Of a stretch of DNA of 64,000 nucleotides, positions 9,032 to 19,191 are shown piece by piece. The stretch is taken from the NCBI RefSeq assembly GCF_000142905.1, contig NW_013657641.1, forward strand, positions 200,903 to 264,902, read 5' to 3'. Position 1 is the first letter of the stretch. Each line of letters begins with the position of its first letter. The notes beneath the pieces are model-generated. The model saw only the letters and a program-made list of their open reading frames with translations, ran no database searches and was not told the DNA's origin. This stretch comes from Thecamonas trahens ATCC 50062. Lineage: Eukaryota > Apusozoa > Apusomonadida > Apusomonadidae. A program made the translations under genes and the position numbers.

Positions 9032-10959
9032 TCAGGCGCGCGGACGACCCGTCGACGGCCGCGGCTTGGACGGTGGCCGCGGGACGAGTGCGTCGCCGGC
9101 CCCAGCAGCCTGGTGCGTCGTCGAGGCTGCTGCCGCCGGCTTGACTGCCGACGCTCGTCGCCGTGGCGCAGCGACAATCCGCGGCGAGGGCGGCTCGGCC
9201 GAGGCCTTTGGTCCGGCGGGTGCGACGGGTGCGGCGTGTGCGGCCGGTGCGGCTAGGTCGCTAGCAGGGCCAGCTGGGCGGGCATGCTTTCCGGCCTGCG
9301 AGCGGAGGATGGAAGCCCGGAGACCACCGCCGGCAGCGCCGGCTGCGGTCGAGGGGCGGATGGTGGAGCGGTTGGAGCGGATGATCTTGGACACCAAGTG
9401 CTCGCGGACAGTGAGCGGGGTCTCGTCGCCGGACTCGGCGTCGTCGATGGTGAGCGGCTCGACGGGCGGCATGGGCATGTTGGTGGTAGCAGCAAGGACG
9501 CGAGCGGAACGGGTGTTGAGCTCGTCGATAACCCGGTCGATCTCCTCGAGTGTCAGCTCGGGATTCTCGCGGATCATCCGATGGATCTCTTCGCGGGCGT
9601 GCTCAAACTCGAGGCCGTTGAGCTTGAGCTGCTGCCGGAGGTTGTACTGGTCGACGCGACGCTTCTCGATCTGCACCAGCTTGTTGGCAAACGAAGTGGT
9701 GACTGCCTGGCGCTGCTGCCAGCGGCGCTCCTCGAGCGTTTTCATCCGCTCTTGCTGGCGGGCCTTGGCGGCCTGGACGCGGTCGACGTGGCGGGCAACC
9801 CGCTCACGGCGGGCGGCCATGCGCGCCGACTTGCGCCGCTCAGCGGCGTCGGTCCGTGCCTCCAGCGAGGCAAGCAGGCGCTTGTTGCGCTCCTCGGCAA
9901 AGCGAGCAATGGCCTGCTTCCGTTCCGCCATCGGCATGTCGTCCGGCAGCTGCAGCGCATCATCCTCGAGGTCAAAGCCTGAGTTCTCGGTCGAGCCCGG
10001 GTGCCCGCCCTGGGCGTCGCGGATCCGCCGCAGCGTCATGTTCTTGTAGTGCTTGAGCTTCTCGTTCCGCGCCAGCTGCTTGAGATACCGGAGCGAGGCC
10101 CAGCGGCGGCGTTGAATCTGCGCAATGTCAATCGGCCGCGGCGAGCGGGTGTAGCAGGGCGAGCGTGGGCCATGGCGAACAAAAGGACTCGCTTGGGGAG
10201 GAGCATCTGGATTTCGTCGGGCACCACGCCCGACGGTGCCGCTGGATCGTGGCTCCCAGGCAGCGGCGCCCGCCCGTGCCGCCCGTGCCGCCCACGGACC
10301 GACGCCCGAACCTGCTTGTTCCGCTCCCTGCCGGTCTGGTTCTCGGCCTCGATGTGCCGCGAGAGCATGGTGTGGAGGACCGGATTCGAGTCTCCGTGGG
10401 CATGCGCGTCGCGGACGTGGATGTCGGTGACGACGCCGTCGCGGCCGCCTGTCGCCAGCGACATGACAACACCGGCTGTGCTTGGCCGCCGGGAGCCCAG
10501 CCCGGCCTCGCGCCGCTCCTTGCCGGCGCTGCCCGTCCGGCCTGACGAGGTCCACACTCGCGACGTGGTCGAGCCGAGGACGCCGCGGCCAAACATGGCG
10601 TCGCCGTAGTCGTCCGAGAGCCGGAACTTGATCAGCCTGCCGTTGCGCGGCTCGTCGCCGCCACCAGCCCCGCCGCCACCGCCGCCCTTTCGCGACCGCG
10701 CGGTCTCATCGCCGCGCCCGCCGCCATCGCCGCCATCGCCGCCATCGCCTCCGCCGCCCGCAGGCTCGGCCAGCGACGCCCCTGAGCCGCCTCCGCGCAC
10801 AACGCGCGACTTGCTCTTGCGCATGGTCGCCGACCTGTTCCGCGACGAGTTGAGCTTTCCTCGTGACGCTGCCGGGTGCATGGCCAGCTCTGCGTCGGTG
10901 CGAGTGCGGTGGGTATGGCCGTGGCCGCGGCCGTAGTCGTGGTCGTTGCCGTGGGGCAA
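9032..10959 (-). CDS. Coiled-coil protein of unknown function, frame broken at a G run
   Basis: Two minus-strand frames cover one gene. From the ATG at 10959 a Gly/Ser-rich basic N-terminus runs to about 10,200 (ending ...VVPDEIQMLLP). From there the coding sense continues in another frame (QASPFVRHGPRSPCYTR, then QIQRRRWASLRYLKQLARNEK). Adding one base to the C4/G4 run at 10195-10198 joins them into ~642 residues; a 71-nt GT-AG intron is an alternative. The second half is a long charged helix (ERKQAIARFAEERNKR..., RRWQQRQAVTTSFANKLVQIEKRRVDQ) and ends in an Ala/Pro/Arg-rich tail. I do not recognise a family. A structural, perhaps cytoskeletal, role is possible. Confidence 0.6.
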
Positions 10960-10989
10960 CAGTGCTCGGTGAGGCAGTTGGAGCCATCG

Positions 10990-11104
10990 ATGAATGCCAT
11001 GCTAACATATTGATGAATGCCATGCTAACACATCGATGAATGCCATGCTAGCACATCGATGAATGCCATGCTAACACATCGATGAATGCCATGCTAACAC
11101 ATCG
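10990..11104. repeat. 23-bp tandem repeat, five copies
   Basis: Units begin with ATGAATGCCATGCTA at 10990, 11013, 11036, 11059 and 11082, an exact 23-bp period with one to four differences per copy. The array starts 31 bp upstream of the start of the minus-strand gene. There are no spacers between units, so it is a minisatellite and not CRISPR. Confidence 0.95.
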
Positions 11105-11144
11105 ACGATAACCATTGACGAGACTCACTTGGTATCGCAAGCCG

Positions 11145-11456
11145 TAGATCCCCCTCCCCCCTGCTCCCCCCCCCCCCCCCCCTCCCCCTCCCCCCCCCCC
11201 TCTCTGGCTAGTGCGGCAAACAACTCGTTGCCACCGCCGACCTGCCCTCATTCGAGCAGACTTTTCTTCGTCCGGAGGTGCGTTACGAAATGCGGGCGAC
11301 GTTCCCTAGCTACTGGTGCAGGAGGGGAGGGGAGGGGGGGGGAGGGGGGGGGGAGGGGGAGGGGGGGAGGGGAGCAGGGAGAGGGATCTGTCGGTGCTGC
11401 TAGTGGTGGTGGTGGTGGTGGTAGTCACCCAGGGGGGGGACTTGCACCTGGGCGGT

Positions 11457-11488
<32 letters not shown>

Positions 11489-11511
11489 TGACGGTGGCGG
11501 TGACGGTGGCA
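11145..11511. repeat. Oligo-C, oligo-G and GGT/GGC simple repeats
   Basis: C-runs up to about 17 nt (11165-11202), G-runs (11319-11373) and then (GGT)n/(GGTGGC)n to 11511. Strong G-quadruplex potential directly upstream of the subtilase gene. Confidence 0.85.
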
Positions 11512-11666
11512 TGAGGTTGTCGCAGTGGTGCCAGCAAGTAAATGATCCTTTTTGGTGGTGCGGGACGGGGACGGCAAGGAGAGAGGCGAGGGCGGGAAGG
11601 GGCGGGAAGGGCAGGGTCGAGTCGGGTCACTTACAGCTGGAGGAGGAGAGGGGGGTTAGATTGAGG

Positions 11667-14600
11667 ATGACGAACAAGGCAGCAGCATTAGCTGCTGTAA
11701 TGCTGGTGCTGGCCCTTGCGGGGCTTGGGGCGGCCCAGACGGGACGTGGCCACTTTAGCCTGCGTCACATCGAGAGTGCTGATACGGTGCATCTGCGGAC
11801 GGGCCCGATTGTGACGACCAAGCACGCGCCGTCGCTGGAGCTGCGGTCGTCGGTGCATGCGGCGCGGGCTGTGGCTAATGTGCATGGCCACTCTGACGGG
11901 TACGGCCAGTACCTTGTCCATCACGTTGGGCCAGTGACGCCCGAGTCGCGCGCGTCTGTCGAGACGCACCTCTCGTCGGGCTCGATGGCGTACTTTCCGC
12001 ACAATACCTGGCTTGTGGTGGCGACTGCCGAGGAGATGGCCGCGATCTCGCACGAGCCCGTGGTCCTCTGGATCGGCGCGTACAAGCCCGAGTACCGGAT
12101 GCACCCGCATGTGACCGACGTGGTGATGGCGCGGGCGGCGACCAAGGCGTGCACCTCGGAGCACGTGCTCCTTGCCGACGTCCACTACGAGCTTGTGGAG
12201 GCCGGCACGGTCGACATCCACGAGGTGGCGGCCGAGGTCTCCGCGCGCGTGGCGGCCGAGGTTCCTGGTGCGAGCGCGCAGGCTGCGGGCTCGTCCCTGG
12301 TCAGCATCTCTGTCCCGTGCGGCTCGCTCTCTGCGGCAGCTGCGGCGACCGCCAGCCATCCGCTGGTCCGGTGGGTGGAGAACCGCGAGGTGTTTGAGAC
12401 CAAGAACGAGTACGCCAAGCCGCTGACGCAGACGTTCCAGTCGAACCCGACGTCGACGGCGGCCAAGCCGTTCTACTCGCTCTCGCCGCCGCTCGACGGG
12501 ACTGGCCAGGTTGTGGGCGCGGCCGATACCGGGCTGGACACCTCCAACTGCATGTTCTCGGACACGACGGTGACAACGCCTTACAACACGGTCAACACGG
12601 CCCACCGCAAGGTGGTGCAGTACATCTCGGCGCAGACGAGCCAGTCGGAGACGTTTGAGGACGAGACCGGTGGCCACGGGACCCACGTCGTGGGCTCGAT
12701 TCTGGGCAACCCTCGGAGCGGCGCGACCAACGCTGGGGCGATCACCAAGTACTCTGGCATGGCGTACAACGCCAAGGTTGCCTTCTACGACTTTGGCATC
12801 TCCGGTGGCCGGCTGTTGAGTGTCTCCGCCAAGGACGACATCTTCCCGCCGGCTTACGACTCGGCCAACGCCCGCATCCACTCCAACTCGTGGGGCGCGG
12901 TCAACGACCCGGGCGCATACACGCTCTCGTCGCAGGGCGTCGACGAGTACACCTGGGCGCGCAAGGACTTCCTCCCGCTCTTTGCCGCCGCCAACGATGG
13001 CTCGGAAGGCCTCACCTCGGTCCGGGCCCCGTCGACGTCCAAGAACTGCATCTCAGTCGGCGCGTCTATGAACGCGTGGGAGGCCGAAGCCGACAAGATT
13101 GTCCGCACTGAGTTTGACATCAGTATTCCTGCAGGCTCGACGACGGCATACATTGCCGCCTTTGGCGCCCGCTCGTTCAACTCGCCGCTCACGGGCACCT
13201 ACTACTCGGCGCAGACCTCGTGCTCGTCGGCCTCTTCGTCGGCCTCTGGCAAGATTGCCCTCGTCTCCGTCACTTCGGCCTGCGACGTGACCGTCCAGGC
13301 CAAGAACCTGCAGGACAAGGGTGCCATTGCCGTTGTCTTCTTCTACCCCTACACCCGGCTTCCGGGTGAGTCGTCGACAGTCACCATCCCGGTGGTCTCG
13401 GTCGCCGAGTCGCTCGAGTCGGACTTCCGCGGTGCTGATGGGGCGTCGGGTACCATTTCCAAGCAGTCGTCGCCCAACTACTCGAGCGACTTGTCCAAGG
13501 GCAAGAACAACATGGCGTGCTTCTCGTCGCGTGGACCTACGCTCGACGGCCGGTACAAGCCAGACATGACTGCGCCGGGTGACCCGTCGCTCTCGGCGTA
13601 CTCGAACGGAGCGTCGAACACCGAGATCTGCGGTGATGAGGCAATCTTCCCCATGTCGGGCACGTCGATGGCGACGCCGACGCTTGCCGGCGTTGCTGCC
13701 CTCGTTCGCCAGTACTACGTCGACGGCTACCACCCGACCGGGTCGGTCGTGTCCGCCAACCGCATGGCGTCGCCGACGGCGGCTCTGATCAAGGCCACGC
13801 TCCTCACGGGTGCCATCGGACACACCGGCCGGGTCGACACCAACTCGGACTGCTCGTCGTCAGGCACGAAGCGCAACTTTGCGGACATGTCGCGCGAGGA
13901 GAAGCGCTACTACGAGGGCTACGGCCACGTGCAGCTTGACCAGGTCTTGGTTCAGTCGTCGGGCTCCCGCAAGACGGTCGTCTTTGACGAGAAGACCGGG
14001 CTCACCACCGGCAACGCCAAGCGCTTTTGCTTCACCGCCGGCTCGACGCTCGACTTCCGGGCCACGCTCGTGTGGACCGATGCGCCGGGCTCGGCTGCGT
14101 CGACCAGCGCGCTTGTGCAGGACCTCGACCTCTCGGTCGTGTACGGCACAAACACCGTGGTCATGGGTAACGAGAAGATCGATACCAAGTCGAACAAGCC
14201 CATTGTCGACGGCACGAACAACGTCGAGCAGGTGACCGTTGCTGGCTCCTCGGTCACGGGCTCGATCGGTGTCACTGTCGCCGCGTACAACACGCCGCAG
14301 GGTGCCCAGCCGTACGCGCTCGTTGTCACCGGTGACAACGTTGCCGCCGCCGCCGACACGGCCTGCTCCTCGCTCTGCCCCGCGGGCTGTTCCTCGCAGG
14401 GCACGTGCCAGAACGGCCGCTGCAAGTGCAACGCCGGCTTTGCCGGCGCTGACTGCTCCATCTCGGTCACGCCCATTACCGTCGGTGCTGCCAGCTCGGT
14501 CTCGGCCTCGCTCAACACCGACGGCTGGATGTTCTACTCGTTCTCCCCCGACACCTCCACGGGTCTCGACGTCAAGTTCACCGTCTCGGTCTCCCAAGGC

Positions 14601-14942
14601 GTCCCAGTCTTTATGGCCGAGTCCGGCGAGTACCCGACCTTTGGCTCGGCGTCGGACGTGCTCAACTGGTGCTCGTCGTGCTCACAGTCGACCGTCGATG
14701 GCTCGCGCTCTCGCTCGGTCACCTTCTGGGTCCGCAAGGAGAACCTGGTCACCGGCACGCAGCACTACGTCGGCGTCTACGCCTACCCTTACGCCAAGTA
14801 CTCGTACTCATCGTCCTCGGTCTCGCTCTCCTTCACCACCGAGTACGCCGAGTACACCGGCGCTGCGGCCTCGTCGGCCCCCGCCCTCTGGGCCGTCGCC
14901 CTCGGCGCCCTCGTCGCCCTTGCCATGGCGATCATGGCGTAA
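11667..14942 (+). CDS. Secreted/membrane subtilisin-family (S8) serine protease with PA, EGF-like and C-terminal anchor
   Basis: Protein of 1091 residues. Start ATG 11667 gives a clear signal peptide (AAALAAVMLVLALAGLGAAQ). A long propeptide precedes the S8 domain with catalytic Asp287 (GAADTGLD), His337 (GGHGTHVVG) and Ser667 (SGTSMATP). The oxyanion-hole Asn is in NSWG. Between His and Ser lies a protease-associated-like insert (GKIALVSV...DKGAIAVVFF...PVVSV). After the catalytic domain comes a beta-rich domain with an LVQDLDLSVVYG...NNVEQV...AAYNTPQGAQPYAL pattern, as in Kp-43-like subtilases. An EGF-like module (CPAGCSSQGTCQNGRCKC) follows, then a beta-rich region and a C-terminal hydrophobic segment ending AMAIMA, either a transmembrane helix or a GPI signal. 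Probably lysosomal or cell-surface digestion. Confidence 0.93.
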   Translation: MTNKAAALAAVMLVLALAGLGAAQTGRGHFSLRHIESADTVHLRTGPIVTTKHAPSLELRSSVHAARAVANVHGHSDGYGQYLVHHVGPVTPESRASVETHLSSGSMAYFPHNTWLVVATAEEMAAISHEPVVLWIGAYKPEYRMHPHVTDVVMARAATKACTSEHVLLADVHYELVEAGTVDIHEVAAEVSARVAAEVPGASAQAAGSSLVSISVPCGSLSAAAAATASHPLVRWVENREVFETKNEYAKPLTQTFQSNPTSTAAKPFYSLSPPLDGTGQVVGAADTGLDTSNCMFSDTTVTTPYNTVNTAHRKVVQYISAQTSQSETFEDETGGHGTHVVGSILGNPRSGATNAGAITKYSGMAYNAKVAFYDFGISGGRLLSVSAKDDIFPPAYDSANARIHSNSWGAVNDPGAYTLSSQGVDEYTWARKDFLPLFAAANDGSEGLTSVRAPSTSKNCISVGASMNAWEAEADKIVRTEFDISIPAGSTTAYIAAFGARSFNSPLTGTYYSAQTSCSSASSSASGKIALVSVTSACDVTVQAKNLQDKGAIAVVFFYPYTRLPGESSTVTIPVVSVAESLESDFRGADGASGTISKQSSPNYSSDLSKGKNNMACFSSRGPTLDGRYKPDMTAPGDPSLSAYSNGASNTEICGDEAIFPMSGTSMATPTLAGVAALVRQYYVDGYHPTGSVVSANRMASPTAALIKATLLTGAIGHTGRVDTNSDCSSSGTKRNFADMSREEKRYYEGYGHVQLDQVLVQSSGSRKTVVFDEKTGLTTGNAKRFCFTAGSTLDFRATLVWTDAPGSAASTSALVQDLDLSVVYGTNTVVMGNEKIDTKSNKPIVDGTNNVEQVTVAGSSVTGSIGVTVAAYNTPQGAQPYALVVTGDNVAAAADTACSSLCPAGCSSQGTCQNGRCKCNAGFAGADCSISVTPITVGAASSVSASLNTDGWMFYSFSPDTSTGLDVKFTVSVSQGVPVFMAESGEYPTFGSASDVLNWCSSCSQSTVDGSRSRSVTFWVRKENLVTGTQHYVGVYAYPYAKYSYSSSSVSLSFTTEYAEYTGAAASSAPALWAVALGALVALAMAIMA

Positions 14943-15119
14943 CTCTACAGTCAACTGTTGTACTTCAAACAAACAATTTTCCTGCACCATCGTGTGGCGT
15001 GCTTGGGCATGCAGGTTGTGGTGCGCCTGCTGGGTGCGCGGCGGGTGGTGGCGTCAGGCGTCGGGCGCCGGCCACTTGTCGCTGCCGGAAGGGCAAGAGC
15101 AGTCACCCAAGCAAGACAT

Positions 15120-15635
15120 ATGCGAGCAGAAGAGGCTGCGTGGTTTGTGGTAGTGTCTGCGCTGTGGGGCATGACCAATCCGCTGCTCAAAGCCGGCTCC
15201 AAGGGGTATGCCCGGCGAGCAAGTGAGGGGAAGCGAGAGAGGGAGGGGAAGAGCCGGTGACTCACCGGCGATCGGGGGGCGTACTGGGTCGGCGATCGGG
15301 GGCACCGGGGGGGGGAGGGGAACAGAGTCGAAGATGTGGCGCCGTACGGGTGGGCTGGTCCGCTCGGTGGCTGGCTGGCGCAGACGGTGTTTCTCCTCAC
15401 CCGATGGCAGTACGTGGTCCCGTTTGCGGCCAACCAGGGCGCGTCAGCGCTGTTTCTCTACTCGCTAGGCGCAGCACCACTCTCGGTTGCTGTTCCGCTC
15501 ACCAATGCCCTCACGTTTGCCTTTACCGCCGCCACGGGATGGGTGCTGGGAGAGAAGATCAGCGACACGCCGATGCTGACGGCGGTCGGCATGGCGATGG
15601 TGTGCGCAGGCATTGCGGTGAGCATCACAGCGTGA
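15120..15635 (+). CDS. TMEM234: TMEM234 family membrane protein (two exons)
   Basis: Exon 1 is 15120-15205 and exon 2 15326-15635, with a 120-nt intron (donor GTATGC, acceptor AACAG) rich in G runs. The spliced protein has ~131 residues. Family features: N-terminal VVVSALWGMTNPLLKAGSKG, then WQYVVPFAANQGASALFLYSL, LSVAVPLTNALTFAFTAATGWVLGE and GMAMVCAGIAVSI, giving four short transmembrane segments as in the EamA-like TMEM234 proteins. Function in the family is poorly known. The frame of exon 2 has no ATG of its own and the join restores the conserved Lys-Gly/Val-Glu stretch. Its stop lies only 7 bp from the stop of the convergent gene. Confidence 0.88.
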
Positions 15636-15642
15636 GGTTGGC

Positions 15643-16844
15643 TCACGAGCGGGTGCCACGGCCAAAGTATGACGTCGATGCTGCAAGCAGCATATTATCG
15701 GCAATCAATGACGTGGGTTGGATGGTCATGTACGGCGTCGATGACGCGGCCTCGAGCAGCTCGGCAGGCGACTCGAGAATCGACGAGAGGCTGGTGTTGT
15801 TCGACAGCGATGGCAGCGCCGACGATGGTGGCGACGACGAGCTACCGCGGCCAGATCCGCTAGTCGAACTGACGAGCGGAGTATCGTCGATGTGGCCGGG
15901 CGTCGAGTGCGCGTGCGGGAAAGCTCCCCACCGTAATTGACCTGGGTCTGTGGCATGCCCAGCGCAGAATTGCGGCGAGCCGCGCCCGAGTAGAGGTCGC
16001 TTGGCACATGGAGCGACAACAGCATCGTCGGCGACAGCACCGAGGCTGCGGAGACTTCCAGCGAATGTGTGCCCTCCTCCTCCTGCTCCTCCGATGACGA
16101 CAAGTGACTCAACTTCACGGCGGCTGCAGAATCCCGATCACGGTGGTCCTCGGCCATAACCTGCGGCATGTCTGCCACCGAACTGGACGGCGTGTTCGGC
16201 GAGATGTGGAGTGAGGGCAGAGCGGCCGACAAGGAATTCAGGTTCCCGCTCGCGCTCGCACTTGTCATAAAGCCGTTTGCACTCTCGCTCCACGACGCGG
16301 TCTTCAGCGACTCGTGCGTAACGTGGATGGGAACGGCAGCAGGAACAGGCTGCTGTGGGCTTGTCATGGGCGCCAGCGGATGATGGGCAAGCGCATACGG
16401 GTGGTTGTAGGCAAGCGCATGTTGATGGCCATGGACGAGGGAATGCGGGTGGCTGTAAGCGTGCGCATGCCCATAGCGATGAACGTGCGCATGGCCATGG
16501 CGATGAACGTGCGCGGTCGCCTGGCGATGAACGTGCGCGGTCGCCTGGGCCTGGGCAGCCGCCTCGGCTTGGGCAGCCGCTTCGGCTTGGGCAGCCGCTT
16601 CGGCTTGGGCAGCCGCTTCGGCTTGGGCTTGGCGTGGCTGCAGGAGGGCGGCAAGGTGGGCCTGCTCGGCTGCAAGGCCAGCACGCTCGGCAGCCACCAT
16701 CTCGGCCATGGCTGCCTGCTCAGCTAGCAGCATCCGCTCGTAAGCCGCAAGCTCACGAGCCATCTGCTGGACGGCGGCGGCAAAGCCCATGGCGCCAGCC
16801 GCCGCTCCCGAGTACAGCACCTGCCCCTCGCCTGCTGCAGACAT
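15643..16844 (-). CDS. His-rich and Ala/Gln-repeat protein, unknown function, frame broken at a C run
   Basis: Starts at the ATG at 16844 (MSAAGEGQVLYSG). A helical Ala/Glu/Met region is followed by AAAQAE repeats and a His-rich block of HVHR/HGHAH-type units (roughly residues 108-160), then Ser-rich sequence to about 15,930. There the frame must change: one added base in the four-C run at 15926-15929 continues the protein as a Ser/Thr-rich tail ending YFGRGTRS at 15643, ~400 residues in all. No folded domain recognised. The His-rich block could bind metal, as an inference from composition only. The tail read without the correction is Arg-rich and unlike the rest. Confidence 0.55.
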
Positions 16845-17586
16845 GTGCGACCGTCTCCACAGACAAAGAGTCGCGTGTGTCCGTCTCTCGGTCAAGACCT
16901 GCCCCCGTCTCGCCAACTACCCGTCCCCCCCTTCCCTGCGTCCCCAAGCTGCCCACCCGACGCGCGTGAGCGCCACACGGGAGAACGCTTGTTTGTGAGT
17001 TTTTTTTTGGTCACTTTGGGCCAGCCCGCAGTTGGCAGAAGCACCGCTAGCAGTCGTGGGCTATGTCATCATCCTCCATCGCTACATGCGTTGGTACAGC
17101 GGCTTACATGACATGGGCAGGCAAGATATGATGCTTGTGAGAGAAGGTGTGCGGGTATGGGAGCACGGCTGCCGTCTGTGGCGAGAAAACGGACGGTGAC
17201 CAGACGGCATCTTGCGCTTGCAACGACGGTCACGCCGACTTTTCCCGCTCCTACGCCAGCTGAGAGCAGCGAACAAGCATGCCCCCTGTCCTAGAGCAGG
17301 AGCAAAAGCAGTACCGCATGTGCAACTGTGTAGATTCGGGCTAGACAAGGCATCCGCGCCAGTTGAAGCCGACAACAGTATCGAGCTGACATTGCTGATA
17401 TTTTTTTCTCGGCAGACAAGCTCCAGCTCCGCAGCTCGTCCAATTGCCGGCGAATGGGAAACCAGCAACGAAACGGCGCCCATCCCGCGCAGCCTCTGCC
17501 GCAGTTGATGAGCAACGCGTTCCGAAGGCGAAAGACCCGACTTGTGGTAGTAGGGCAGGGCAGGCGCGGACGAGTTGGACGGAACC
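16845..17586. other. Divergent intergenic region
   Basis: No supported gene in 742 bp between the His-rich protein gene and the membrane protein gene. A T9 run occurs at about 17001. A minus-strand frame across 17082-17729 overlaps the next gene in antisense and shows no domain. Confidence 0.45.
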
Positions 17587-19191
17587 ATGGCGTTCTCACC
17601 GCGGTCGCCGTACTCGCCGACGCTGCCGCGGTTCTCACGGTCCAACTCGGCGGTGCTGGACATGACGTCGTCGGACGAGAGTGAGTGCCTGCTGGCCACG
17701 CCGCACGCCAACGTCCCTGCGCTGGACACGCCTTCTCTGCTTGATCACTACTCGCCCGGCTCGATATACACTTCGGCACACTCCCGCCCGCCGCTGCACT
17801 CGCTTACCGCCTCGCCGGGTGCCCCGTCGCCCATCCGCATCGGCACGCGCCACGAGCCCTCGTTGCGTCTGTCGTCGCCGCCTCCGCTGGCCGTCCCGGG
17901 CGCTCCCATCTTGCTGATCTATGCATTTGCCGCCGCCCTGACCGTGCGGTACGTGGAGTCTGGTGCTGCTGCCGGCGGGAGCCTCCCCGAGACCGGCGGC
18001 GAGGTCGATGCGCTGTCAGGCGTGCTCCGACGGCACGGGCCGGGCGTGGCGGTCCAGATGGCGGTGGCGGCGGTGGCGCATCTGCTGTGGGCGCGGCACT
18101 GTGCGCTGCTTCCCGGTGCGGTCTTTGGCTCATCGCCGATTACCACGCTCACCTGCATGGTGCTCGCCGCGGGCCTTGCGCTCCTGCCGCCGTCGGCGGC
18201 GCTGGTGGCGCGGTCGTCATACGGCCGCGAGACGCTGGCTGCCGCCGTCTTCTCAGCAGCGCTCACCGCAGTTCTCGCCGCCGGCCTTGCGCTACATCTG
18301 CTGCACGCGCCGGCTTCACGGCCGATGCCACTGTATGCGCTTGCCGAGCTTGTAGTGGCGGCTGTCTTGCTGGTCCTCAACGCCACGTCGGTCCTCACCT
18401 TTCCTTGGGCTTGGCTGGTGATCCTCGGCCTTGCCTTGGCGTACCCTCTGGCAGGGGCGGCACTGTCGCAGACGCGGGCGGTGCGATTTCGCCCGCTTCT
18501 TAGCGCGGCTGAGGGCCAGACGCTGGTGACGGCGGCGGCGCGGGCCCTGGGCCTGCACATGGACGCCGTCTACGCACTCACGGCGCTGATGCCTGTGCTA
18601 GACGTCGCCGTTCCGCCCTCAGGCTCGCCGCTGGCGGGGACGCGAGCCGGCCTCGAGCAATTTGTCAAGGACCAGACCCGCCCGCTCTTGGGCTATCTCT
18701 TGGCGTGCGTGCTGATATGCCTGTTGTGGATGCGGTCTGCAGCGCACCGGCGGGCGCTGGGCGGGCGGGGCGCGAGCCTCGCGGTCATCGCCGCTCAGCT
18801 TGGCACAGTCACGCTCGCTGTTCCGGTCTCATTCTTTGCGCGGCTGGTGCTCGCGCCGCCGTGTGCTGCCCTTAGCGCTGTATACCTCGGCGCTGCGGTC
18901 TGCGTTGCGGCACTTGCTGAGCTCGGCGTCTTTATGGCTGTCCGCTGGCGAACAGCTCGTGAGCGAGGCAGCAATGGACTCAATGATGTGCAGCGGATGG
19001 CGTCGCGCGCGCTCAACTACGACTCGATACCGGTGAGCACAGTGCAGACTCTGAAGCGCACAGTCAAGCGACGGGTGGTAGAAGAGGCGGCGCTCCCAGT
19101 CTCGGGCCTGGTTGTTGCGCTCCTGGCACTGGTTGTCCGACCCGAGGTGGCGGTTGTTGGCTTTGTAATTGGCCTCGCCTCGCTGTCATGA
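17587..19191 (+). CDS. Multi-pass membrane protein of unknown family
   Basis: Protein of 534 residues from the ATG at 17587 (ACCATGG context). The first ~95 residues are Ser/Pro-rich and cytosolic-looking (SPRSPYSPTLPRF, SSDESE). From about residue 100 there are roughly nine or ten hydrophobic segments, for example ILLIYAFAAALTV, LTCMVLAAGLALLPP, LVVAAVLLVLNATSVL, TVTLAVPVSFFARLVLAP and LVVALLALVV. Charged loops lie between them, including a basic loop near the C-terminus (QTLKRTVKRRVVEE). I cannot match it to a transporter family. The stop codon at 19189-19191 overlaps the end of the convergent NHL gene by 6 bp. Confidence 0.7.
   Translation: MAFSPRSPYSPTLPRFSRSNSAVLDMTSSDESECLLATPHANVPALDTPSLLDHYSPGSIYTSAHSRPPLHSLTASPGAPSPIRIGTRHEPSLRLSSPPPLAVPGAPILLIYAFAAALTVRYVESGAAAGGSLPETGGEVDALSGVLRRHGPGVAVQMAVAAVAHLLWARHCALLPGAVFGSSPITTLTCMVLAAGLALLPPSAALVARSSYGRETLAAAVFSAALTAVLAAGLALHLLHAPASRPMPLYALAELVVAAVLLVLNATSVLTFPWAWLVILGLALAYPLAGAALSQTRAVRFRPLLSAAEGQTLVTAAARALGLHMDAVYALTALMPVLDVAVPPSGSPLAGTRAGLEQFVKDQTRPLLGYLLACVLICLLWMRSAAHRRALGGRGASLAVIAAQLGTVTLAVPVSFFARLVLAPPCAALSAVYLGAAVCVAALAELGVFMAVRWRTARERGSNGLNDVQRMASRALNYDSIPVSTVQTLKRTVKRRVVEEAALPVSGLVVALLALVVRPEVAVVGFVIGLASLS

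Larger units (their letters stand above)
10960..11666. other. Repeat-rich divergent intergenic region
   Basis: It separates the coiled-coil gene (minus) and the subtilase (plus). Contents in order: a 23-bp tandem array, oligo-C tract (11145-11202), oligo-G tract (11319-11373) and GGT/GGC trinucleotide-like repeats (11397-11511). No credible coding sequence; the Gly-rich frame upstream of the subtilase is a repeat translation. Confidence 0.6.

Noticed and set aside
10990-11104. CRISPR array
   Set aside because: Direct repeats are contiguous with no unique spacers and the genome is eukaryotic.
11316-11666. Gly-rich N-terminal extension of the subtilase
   Set aside because: Translation of oligo-G and GGT repeats; the signal peptide starts at 11667.
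17082-17729. 215-codon minus frame
   Set aside because: Partly antisense to the membrane-protein gene, no motif and odd composition.
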